This document shows positions 46,398-58,300 of a DNA stretch of 64,000 nucleotides, piece by piece. Below the pieces are notes generated by a model that saw only the letters and a list, made by a program, of their open reading frames with translations, was not told the DNA's origin and did no database searches. The position numbers and the translations under genes were made by a program. The DNA is from Branchinecta lynchi. Its lineage: Eukaryota; Arthropoda; Branchiopoda; Anostraca; Branchinectidae. Where the stretch lies: NCBI GenBank assembly GCA_023053575.1, contig JAKZAP010000003.1, forward strand, positions 9,586,561 to 9,650,560, read 5' to 3'. The stretch's first letter is position 1. The number at the start of each line of letters is the position of its first letter.

Positions 46398-49300
46398 CTG
46401 AAAAAAAAAATGTATTCAATCTAGCCGTCAAGACTTAGTTAGTGTACCAGGTCACCAGCTATTTCATAATCTTGTGTGTTTCAGCTGATTTTATACTTAC
46501 AACCGCACATGAAACCAGCTAGTGTTAGACAAAGACAATTCTCAGTTATCCACATAGAGGACTCACGGTCGCTCTGAAAACCATGGCGAACAGGAGAAGA
46601 TACTCTATATGACTAAGTCCAAAACACGCCAGCGATCCTCAGGAAGAAGGAATATTGCGTGTCCGCAGGACTCAAACTCAACGACTTAAATCCTGTGTCA
46701 ATCAATCACCGCGATCTTTGGCAGCAGCTGTGACACCACTTTTGCCGTTCTTCCGCTAGATACCCGGAGAGGCCGGAGATTTTGCATCAGCAAGGAGAGC
46801 TAGTCATCAAGAGTATTAACAGTAGATTTTTCATGGTAGATTTATTTGGAATTTTACTTTTGGCGGCGATAAACGAATGCCGTAAGGTAAAGCTATACGA
46901 CCCGCAAAATTACGTTGTTCTGATACTGACAAAATATGTCATACATATAACTATAAATTCTGTCGGAGAAACATTCCACCTCATCATTCCTATACCCTAG
47001 AAAGTCCTACACAGTCGGTCCTGTTCAGTTATGTGTAAGATAGACTATTTCAACTGACGAATGAGTAATTCTGAAGATATTAGTATCATTACTTCCTTGA
47101 AACCTCCGATATATACACTTTCCTGAAGCCAGGCCTTCCACGGCATAGCTTCGCCCTTTCCTATAACAAAACCGACCTTATCACTGCCAACATCGAGTTT
47201 CCGGTTCTATGCGATAGAAACTAGTCTTGCCTGCCATCTCCTGCTCTTTAGCTAACTTTACTACTAGTGCCATCTACGTTTATTTGTTGTGACACTAGTA
47301 CAAGAATTGCTGCTGGTCGTGTGTACCAGTCTTGGATTATCTGTGTTCACCCTTGCAAATACTCCTGATGAGTTTGATGATTAACTCTCCTTGCCGATGC
47401 AAAATCGCGGGTACTTAGCAGAAGAGCCAGAAGCGGTGTCACCTCGGGTGTCACAGCTGCTCACGAAGATCGCCGTGATTGTTTGACACAGGATTTGAGT
47501 TGTCGAGTTTGAGTCTGTAGTGACACGTTTTCTCGTTCTTCCTGAGGATCACTGATGTGTTTTGGACTTAGTCATATATAGTATTAAAAGCCAGGCTTCA
47601 CCTTCCAGGTCTGTCTTCCGGACTTCAGACGTCCGTTTCATCAGTCAATATGGATATCGAAGGTGAAGCTAGACCAAAAACGTCTGGAAGTCCGGGTCTT
47701 CGACATCCCAGATTCCGGAATTCATGGAGGCAACAAATTTGATAGATGCAATAAATATGCAAATAAATTGGGAAGCAAAAGATATTTGCAGGATACATCT
47801 GGGAATCGTTGAAAAATAGCAATTTTAGCTATACTAATTATCATAAAATTCAGAAGGGTTGGCTTAAAGCCAGACTTCACCTTCCAGATTTTTATTCCGG
47901 ATTCCAGACGGCCGTTTTGTTGAAACGTATCTGGGAGGTGAAGCCAGGTAAAAACATCTGAGCCTCGTTTTTGTTGCACGCTGCAGGTCCACTTCTTGGC
48001 CGCTTCCGCGATTATTATTTCTTGATTCGTTTTTGCACTGCAGATTCCGGATGTCTGGAGGGTCCCATACAGGTAACAAACTCTGGGGGAAATATAAATA
48101 TGCAAATATATGAAGAATGGGTGTTATTGACAGTTGCGATCGGGATGCAAAATATATTTAAAATACAAAGGGACATCTAGGAAATATTGAAGAATAGCAA
48201 AATTAGCTGTGATCATTATCATGAAAATCTGGAAGGGTTGGTTAATAATAATAATAACACTTTTATTTCAGCGTAAGCCATATAAACAACACAAAAAAAT
48301 AAAAACGAGAGTACAAACTATCTAAATCATGGTGGCTCGGGGTCGAGCAAATGACTCCATTTCGGACGATTAAAGAATAGTGGGTTTGCAGCAAACTCCA
48401 CTAAATCGTTCCGCGACTCCATTAGACGACAAAAAAAACGAAGTTTTCAACTTCCTTTCATTTTTGATAAACGTGTGCAACAATGGTTTGACACAAACGC
48501 TTGGTTTTTGCTAGGTCGGAATTGTAGCTTTGCTAACCGACGGAAAACACGCTTATAGCAAGCTCCAAGGTTCATACGTGATCTTTTCGTATGATTATGC
48601 ACCAGGGGTAACGGGAAAATCTGTAACAGTAAGTCTTAGACAAATGCACTTTAACAGCAAGATTTACGTCATTACATTTCCAAATTAGGACATTCCCCCG
48701 CTTAAATAGGCTATGGGTAAGCTCTAAAATATGGGAATCATCCCGCATCTTATTACTAATCAAACAAGACCAAAGGTTTCGATGGGATCCCAAAAGTTCA
48801 AATTTGATCCAGACAGTTGGGTCTTGTCTTCGCCAGATCCAGTCTTCGCCAGACTCCTTGAACACTTTTACTATTAAAATTTAGAAACAGATTAAGGCCA
48901 AATAGCTAATCATATGAGAAAACCAAGTTCCGATATGGATTCAGCATGTGTGTTTACCCCTTTAAGTCATATCTGTTTTGACGAAGCAGATCGAAACTTC
49001 CTGCCTTACTTCTTTTTTTTTCGGCGGAATTCCGGAACCACTTGTCCGGCGAAAAAATAAAGCTCAAAAACGAATTCAGCATGCCTCCTAACTCTTACTT
49101 CCAACTTCTAATCAACTTGAGATTAAACTTTTACTTTTAACAAATCTTCCGGTTTCAGCCTGATTCCAAGCGATCGATTTTGTCCGGTGAAAAAACGATT
49201 GCCATATGCGAATTCAGCATGTCCGCTTACCCGCAAATCGAATATCTTATCAAATTTAAATAAAACTTTTACTTTAAACAAATTCTCCGGTTTTGGCCCG

Positions 49301-52300
49301 ATTCCGGCCAAACTAATTTTCCGACAAGAAAATAATTTTTATATTCGGACTCACCACGTTTCCTTGCCTCTAAATCAAACCTCCAATCAACTTCAGATTA
49401 AACTTTCACTTTTCACAAATTTTCCGGTTTTCACCGGATTCCGGGTGAACTATTTGTCTGGCAAGAAAATAAATTTCATATTCGGATTCAGCATGTCTCC
49501 TTACCCCTAATTAAACTATTTTATTAGCGTTTAAAACAATTTTTGTTCCCCTTAATGTCAAACCCCTCCAACCAGCCCTAAATATAGAGCTACATAGCCC
49601 ATAATCGAACTTGACCTGAACTTTGACCTAAAGAGTCCTCATGCCAAGTTTGATCAACATATCTCAACCCCTTCGAGAGTTACCGTGCTAACAGACGGAC
49701 AGTTTTTGCGACCCACTTACGTTTTGGGATCCCAAAAACCTAAATACTTAAACTATGAAACGTAATCTAATCTACGCATAGAAAACACAACCGGAAGACG
49801 GGGAAGATCACATCCGCTAGGAAGCAGAGCCATTGCTACGGTCTTTTTAACACTGAAATGATTGTAAAACTAGCTGCATAATGATCACAAACAGCAAGAA
49901 GGCGGTTCAATCTATGTACCTAAGGCGATAGAATTACGAGGTCATCAGCAAAGAAAATATGGTAAAAGCACTTACCACCGATGAAACACCAAATATCAGC
50001 ATTTTTCAGCTGTTCGGGCAGAAGGTCAACATAAACGGCACACAAAAAAGGAGATAAAACCCCACCCTGGCGTAAACCATTCACCAGTGAAATGAAGAAC
50101 TAGAAGCGTCCCCTTCACAAAAAACTTCTGATTCCTAAACCAACAAGACCAAAGGTTTCGATGGGATCCCAATAAATCAATATCTGATCCAGACAACTGG
50201 GTCTTGTCTTAGCCAGATCCAGTCATCGCCAGAAACTTTGAACATTTTTAACAATTAAAATTCAAACAGATTAGGCCAAATAGCTAGTCATCTGAGAAAA
50301 CCAAGTTCAGATATGGATTCAGCATGTGTGTTTACCCATATAAGTCATATCTGTTTGACGAAAACTTCCTGCCACTTCTGCCAATTTCCTGGTTTCGGCC
50401 GAACTCCAGAACTACTTGTCCGGCGAAAAAAGAAAGTTCAAAAACGAACAATTTTCCGGTTTTGGCCGGATACTACATATCCTGGTAGAAAATTGTTTTC
50501 ACATAAGTGTTCAGCATGTCTTCTTGCCCTAAACCGAACATCTAATCAACTCCAAATAAAACTTTTAATTTTAATAAACTTTCCGGTTTGGGCCGGATTC
50601 CGGGCGAACTACTTGTCAGTCGAGAAAATGGTTTCACCATCGTCCTCAGCATGCTTTCCTACTCCTAAATCGAACATTTAATCAACTTCAAATAAAACTT
50701 TTACTTTTAACAAACTTTCCGGTTTTGGCCGGATTCCGGGCCAACTACTGGTTTTCACCATCGTGTTTAGCATGTCTTCTTACCCCATAATCGACTATCA
50801 AATTAGCTGTTTCAAAATATTTTGTTTGCCCCTTAATTTAAACCCCCTCCCCCACCCCTAAATATAGGACTACAAAGCCCATCTACGAACTTGAATGGTC
50901 CGACGACCCAACGAATCCTCACACCAAGTTTCATCAAAATATCTCATTCCCTTCGAGAGTTATTGTGCTTACAGACGGACGGACAGACGGACAACTTTTG
51001 CGATGTCATAGGTATCCCTCCACTTACGTTTTGGGATCCCAAAAAGCTAGTAAACGAATATACTGTGCAGGAATACCTCTTCTAGCTAAAATTTCAAGAA
51101 TGTTACTGTAGTTCACCCGGTCGAATGCCTTCGTTGAATCTACGAAGCAAACTAACACTTGCGTAGAATAAAACCAAAAATATTCGACAACGAATATAAA
51201 GGACACCTGAATGAAGAGTACCAAGTATCATCACTATCTGTATGACTTCCGTTAACATTGCCTGCAGAATACCCAATCCAAATATGAAATAGTGTTTCCA
51301 AGCTATGATTTTTGCTCTATTTGAATCTGTCCTTATTTCAGTACCGAACAGTTTTAGAAATGAACAAATGTCTCCAATCAACCCTTCTTCTGGAATATTT
51401 TTAACCAGTTAATCCAAAACGTGTATCTAGAAATTCCAATACGATCCGGCCAGCGTTATACAAGATTTAAATGAATTGCGCTTTTTGTCTTGGAGTCTTC
51501 ATGTGCAAACCTCCAGAAACGAACATCCCTATTTTAAAAACATCACGCTCAGGAGAAGAATGCTCTCCGTGGCCATGTCTGTAAATGTATTCTCCATGGT
51601 GTTTTCAAGTATTGTTTCATTGTTCATGTGTCCTTCAAATACAAAAATCGCAAAATCTACACCACGAGAAGCTTTACATGGTAATCATTTGTTCTAAGGC
51701 TATCCTTCACTTTAGAAAGGATACACTTTTCCAACACCTTAGACAGAATAGTGGCAAGAGCAATTGGTCTGTAACTATCCGACAAAGTAACATCACATCT
51801 CGACCCTTAGGTATAGGTACAATAGACACAGTCATCAGTGAATCCGGTACACAACCATGCTGTATAAACGCGTTAAATAACAGAGCCAAAATTTTCGACT
51901 GCTCTGTCGGTGCATACTTAAGATGTCTAGCAGAAATACCATCTACGCCACCAGCATTCACTACATCCAGCTCCCTTACCAATTTCTCGACTTCACATGC
52001 AAGAATTGGGCTTAAGGACTCCGAAGCAGAAAGGGTACTCATCCAAGAGCAATCACTGGGCACCAAATTAAAAAGTAAAGAAGACTTTCCCGCCATAATT
52101 CTGCAATATCACCATCACTGATCACACCATCTACAGTTTGACTGTGCGGAGGCCCCGGACATCTGGGACTCAGGAAAGTGAAGCCTGGCTTTTAACTGCC
52201 GAAGGATCAGATATCTGGAAGTCGGAAGGTGAAGTCTGGCTTTTTTGGGATCCCAAAACGTAAGTGAAAGGATACCTATGAGATCGCAAAAGTTGTCCGT

Positions 52301-55300
52301 CTGTCCGTCCATCCCTCTGTCCGTCTATTAGTACGATAACTCTCGAAGGGGTTGAGATATTTTTTTCAAACTTAGCACGAGGACTCTTTGGGCCAAAGTA
52401 CAGGGCAAGAAAACGGGCTCTGTAGCCCCATATTTGTCTGGTTGTCTCTACCTGTGTGGGTGGAATGGGAGCAGTCTCTGTGGGTGACGCAGGTTCCACC
52501 CGGAGTTATGAGTGTATTATTTGTTTATTTTATGGTTTTCAGAAACCGTTAAATAAAGTAAAGTGAATTGAATTGAATTAAGGGTGGGGGAGGGGTTAAA
52601 ATTAAGGGACGACAATTTTTTTTAAAGCTAACGAGATAGTCGATTTGGGGGTAAGTAGAAATGCTGAATCCGAATATGAAAATCATTTTCTCGCCCGACA
52701 AGTAGTTCACCGGGAATCCGGCTAAAACCGGAACATTTTTAAAAAATAAAAGTTTATTCTTTAGTTGATTAGAGGTTCATTCTAGGGGAAGGAGACATGG
52801 TGAACACGTATATGAAAATGTTTTTTTCGCCGGACAAGTAGTTCGCCCGGAATCGGGCCAGATCTTGAAAATTCGTTAAAAAAAAGTTTTATCTGAAGTT
52901 GATTAGAGGTTCAGTATTCAGTAAGGAGAGATGATAAATTCGTTTTTGAGCTTTTTTAACGGACAAGTAGTACGCCCAGAGCCGACAGAAATCGGAAATT
53001 TGGCAGAAGTAAGGCAGCTGGAAGTTTTAATCAGTTTCTTCGAAGTAGAGATGACGCATAGGAGTAAACACAAACACTGAATCCATATCTGAACTTGGTT
53101 TTCTCAGATTATAGTCATTGGCCTTCATCTGTTTCAAAATTTTAATAGTACACATTTTCAAGGAGTCTGGCGAAGACCGGATATCTAGAAGATCCAGTTG
53201 TCTGGATCAAGTTTTAAATTTTTGGGATCTCATCGAAACCTTTGGTCTTGTTACTTATTGAAATGGACAGACAACATGGTATATTCTGGTAAATTCTCTT
53301 TGCAAAAGCACTGAATCTCCGTCTTTTCTTTTTTTAAGATAAAGAAACATCACGAACCTGGACCAAACTCGGGAGGAGACACAACGAAGGGTTGAAGATG
53401 GAGATCGTCGAATATAATAGTCGCCTCGTAAGGATCGGCAGAGAGGAGCTCGACACTCTGGTCTGCATTGCAGCGGTAGGCGTACCCAATGGGAGCTTCC
53501 ATGAACACGCCAGATGACACAGATGTTAGGATGACGTCGCTCTGACCTAAAAGTAAGAAAATGTTTTCTAATCTCGCCAAGCCTGGCTAAGTCTCCTAAT
53601 TTCGCCTCCAAGCCCGAAGTTTGCATCCTTAAACGACACCTCGCACTACATAGGGGTTCTGCTCAGATGTTCTGAGGTAGTTGACCACTTTACGACTTAT
53701 ACTTAGGGAAAATGACATACGGCGTTGGCTGTTTTTAGCCTCTTTCCATGTCCCCTGCCTTGCATAAGGATCTTGGATAAACTTGCGTAACCGGTCTCCG
53801 GACGAATAAGCTCTTGGGATACAGTGATTGAGTGTATGATACGGCATGCAAAGAGAACAAACATGGCAAGCGTGATAATCAGTGTATTGCCAATAGAAGA
53901 TGATATATAGCATGAATAAACAAATAATATAGATGATTGAAAGGTATGAAACAGTACTTCTAAAACTCAAGTGCTTTATGAACAAAATTGATGAAATAAA
54001 TATCCAATCTTGCTGACGTAATTCGTATAGTATACCAAGAAGCTGTCGTACGGGGGCTGGCGCCGGACTTCGTGAAGTCCTAGCAAATTGCTCATGAGTC
54101 TCGCCGAGTACGCAAGGTCCTAGAAGAGACTTCAAATCCAAAAACAGGCTGTTCCATCTGAATCAAACATATGTTATCTAAACCTCTTGAAAACCTCTCC
54201 TCTAATTTGTGTCCTGCGATTGGGAACTTTCATGTCCACGACTGCATCAATGTCATTCGAAACGAGCGAATAACCTTTATGGAAAATTTCGGTGAGTATT
54301 TCGTGATTATTTTTATAGTTCTTTGTCCTTTTTGCTGCACTTATGCCCTTGGCATAAATTACAACTGCGTCATAAATTTTTCATTCTTTCAGTAACAAGG
54401 CGAACGACTACCGAACGACCTCCTTGTGGGGATATTTTTGCCGGGACATTTTCGGCGAGGTCTTTTTTTTTCTCTCAAGGGACATTCTTTGCCAAAGATA
54501 TGGGAACGAGCAGTAGGAGAAGTTTCGTTTCGTAAATGTTTCGCAGATAAGCCGAAGTATGTATTTCGCTCAATGGGTTTCGCACTCATTTTTGTGTGTA
54601 CGTCTGGCTCTTTCTGATAAAGATGGTGTACGTCACTCTGTGGCGGGCTTGTGCAAATTTTGGGACATTTTACGAGTTATGACACCCTTTTCTATCGCCG
54701 GCTCTTTTGAAGAGTGTGCAGTCCAGACACTATTGATGTCACATCCCCCATTGTTGTCGAGAACCCCACTTGCAAGCTAAGGAGAGCAGTGGCGGATAAC
54801 AGTTTTTCCTCCTATTTTTTCAATCAGCAAAAGAGGTGCTGATCCTTTTGGCTATGCTGTACCACTGGTCATCGGCAAGAGCGATGAGAACCCTAGGTGA
54901 ACAAATTTACAACGCCGCTAATGTGACGAATGGTACAGCTATTTCAGAGCTGGGTCTAGCAGATATTCCCGAAGAATGACTACACTGTAAAAAAAATCTT
55001 GCAGTATTAATAATAATAATAATAATAATTTATTCGTAACCCACTGCACAAAAACAATGATAGTGGAGTAAAGAAGAGAAAAAAACAAATAAACAACTGA
55101 AGAGACACTAATACCACAAAATAAACACAAAAAATCAACAGAACAAACGGATGAGCCCGTGATATGGAGTAAGCCGTTCATATGCTTGTCCAGATAAATT
55201 TTTATGAAGCTCCTGGAGTTTTGCCGTTATATCGGGTGCTTTGTATTTTGGATTATCCTCCGGTTTCGATACGATATAGGCAAATAAAGCAGGTATTTCC

Positions 55301-58300
55301 AGTATTTGTAGTAACATGTACGTAGTTTACGTATATCACTCTTTTTCAGTAGAACAAAAGTGCCAGAAAGATAGAGTATAGAGTGATCGCAAAAAACTGA
55401 ATACAAAGAAACCAAAGCCTTACGGTTATACTTAGACCGGTTTGACACAATCTTCGAATATCCAAATTTAATCTTTTTACAAGCTTCAGATACTGCAGAC
55501 TTGCGAAAGGACGAAGTATTTTTACAACCTGTTAAACCAAGCCACCGAAAGTTTTCAACAGAGGGAATGGATGTATATTTTATTTTAAGAGGAGAATTTG
55601 GGGGAGTACCGTTGAAAGATATATACTCGCATTTATCAAGGTTCAAAGTAAGTCCGATGTCAAGAAAACCTTTTTTAGTCCTTTGAACAGTTCGAGAAAG
55701 GGAAGACTTGCATCTACTGATAAGGAGAATATCATCTGCATATGCAACATTGAAACGTCAGTAAATCCCATAAAATATGTCCGAGAGATCTTGGCAATAA
55801 TCCCAGCAATACACATCTTGAAAATATAAGGTGACAACACCCCACCTTGGCGTACACCACAATGGGCTGCAATATTTTCTTGCAAGAGAGACACATTTAG
55901 TTTTAAACGTAAGCGTGAATTGCTGTACCAATATCCCAGGGCAAAAATAATGGAACTATTAAGACCATTTACAGAAAGTGAGTGCAAAGCTTGGCTGTGA
56001 ACAATGCTATCGAACGCCTTAGAAATATTTAGCGAACAAAGGTGAACTTGCTCATTTCGTTGGAACGCTTGACGTAGAACATTCGCAAGTACCCTGTGCG
56101 CATGCGCACAACTTATTCCTTGCTTAAACTCCAATTGATTTCCTCCGTAAAATGCACTCTCATTTATTGACGGAAGTAAAACATATTCAAAAATCTTGCT
56201 TAGCGTACACGTGAAAGTAATGGGGCTATACGGAGCACAATTAGAAGCATCCTTTCCGCGTTTCAGAACTGATGTAACAGTTCCAGAGAGAAAACTGTCG
56301 GGAACTATAGAACTAACCAAACACATTTGAAATAATAACTGCAAATGAAACATCAGTTCTTTACAATCAGTCCGAATGTTTTGAACTGAAATACCATCTA
56401 TATCACAAGATTTTGATTTGAGCCGCTTCACTGACTTAATGATAAGCTCATACGAAACAGGTAAAACATGGCGCTGTGACAGGTTACGAGGTAGCTTACT
56501 ATACATCGAATGCACAGAACGATTTAACTTCGACAAAATTTGGGAGTAGTGTGACAGCCATCGAGACGAAGAAATATTACACTGAGTATTGACCTCATCC
56601 AACTTTGAACTATTTGCTACTGGGATTAATCTTGTCTTTATTGAGATAAGATTATCCCTAATTTGGATTAAGTTTATCCCAATAAAGATAAGATTAATCC
56701 CAGTAGTCAATACTGCATCCTTATTCGGAGAAACTTTTTACAGTATAATTGCCAGTCAGTGAAATTTCATTATGCTAGTTGTGTCAGTCGGTCCCACTGT
56801 ATTCTGTAGTTTACTGCGATAAACGGATACGTCCTGAAGTATCGTTTGCTGCAGTCAACTATCATTCGCAGTCAACTAGGGCTGAAGGAATATCTACCCA
56901 CAGTAGTTGGTGTGCATCTGGTGCCAGGAGTAAGGAATCCCTTGATTTCATTGTCCTACGAACGATTCATGACCCATTGTAAATTGTGCCGAACTCTCCA
57001 GTCAGAGTCTGGGTTTAGTCTTGAGAAGCCCGCGAGGAGAGCGCGGATAGGAAGAACGGCCATGATCGAAACCAAGATAGATTTTACTCCACTAAACTCA
57101 TTTCAACTTCATTTATCGCACCTTATTTTTTTTCCTGCTGTTTAGTCCCTGCATATACCTACTCCACGCCATACTACAAGAGACCACTTGCCATTCCCTA
57201 ACCGCGGCCTCCGACTCTGACCTAGAACATTGTCAGGAAGTAATCTTCAATGTAGTTTCTTCGGTCTCCATGTCATCTCTTTCCCTTGCACTCCAGTTAG
57301 AAAGAAAGGTGGAGGAAGAATAAGTAGAATCTAAACGGAGGACTGGGGGCTTGGGCACGTCTGAGTCAGCATTCAATTGTCTGCACGGTTTATTTGTTTT
57401 CTGTATCTTCGATTCCCTAGACCACGAAAGGTAACAAAATTTCGTTCTTCTTTAAAGTGCCTGTCTTACCCATAATACTAACGCAACTTAGTTCCATATA
57501 TATAATTACTCCATGTATTCCTAAACCAAGAGACCCCAATTTCGTACGGTACATTATAACCCCTCTAACAAAACCACGCTGATTTTCTCACTTGCCGTGT
57601 TTTGCTACCTTCGATGTGTATCACGCTGTCGACAGTTGTCTGCGAGAAGTTTTTTCTATCAGACAAACCGGCTATGTAAATGTTTTCCCCGAGGGGTTGC
57701 TCACTCCCAAAAACGATGTACACCAAGTGGCGCGTGCCGCGGTGCCGTGTCGGTGCCGTGCCGGTGCCGAGCCGGTACCGCGGTGCCGTGTCGGTGCCGA
57801 GCCGGTGCCGCGGTGCCGTGCCGGTGCCGAGCCGGTGCCGTGCCGGTGCCAAGCCGGTGCCGCGGTTTTTTTTACTTCAAATTACAGTATTGTGATAAAG
57901 CACGATTTCTGATGTACATGTAAACAAATTTCTTCAGATATTGGCCGAGAATGAAGTCGGCAATGTGTGTTGAATACAAGAGCTAGCAGCTCATATGGTA
58001 CTTGCAAGGCTGGGTCAGAGGATGAAATTTAGGAATTTGTAAATTCTTGGGTTTCTTGTGTTTAATTATAAGCCATACCCTTGAAATAAGAATGATTGGA
58101 AATCAAGAGAATGATCTGGTGAAAAGTATTTTATTTTTGCACTTTAAGGGCACTAGAAATTCATGTGAAAGCAAAACCCTTTAGGCAAAAGTGACTATGG
58201 GCTCATGGGGATCACGTAGTTGTATATTTTGCTCAAACTAATGCAACCTATAATACTAATGCAACCTACTTCCGTAATCATTACATATATTTCTAAACCC

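Larger units (their letters stand above)
48243..52145 (-). mobile_element. CR1/L2-like LINE copy, interrupted by P5 and P6
   Basis: Skipping P5 (48763-49738) and P6 (50142-51045), the - strand gives a near-continuous reverse transcriptase in order: AGGVDGISARHLKYA, VPDSLMTVSIVPIPKG, FVDSTKAFDRVNY, NGLRQGGVLSPFL, FFADDLVIL (catalytic F/YxDD box), FKYLG then LISNKMRDD, and the AVKVHLSKTYC region. It ends in a TAA microsatellite (48243-48257). Frameshifts and stops (about 51225-51706 and elsewhere) show it is dead. The endonuclease end is missing. Confidence 0.85.

Noticed and set aside
55643..56710. 355-codon open frame on the - strand as a host gene
   Set aside because: It is the reverse transcriptase region of a truncated LINE. 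It continues past the LINE end into the MITE only by chance, and the YADD box lies in a shifted frame.
57592..57923. Arg/Cys/Ala-rich proteins in several overlapping frames
   Set aside because: All frames of the GGTGCC minisatellite stay open because of the repeat unit. No domain and no splice context.
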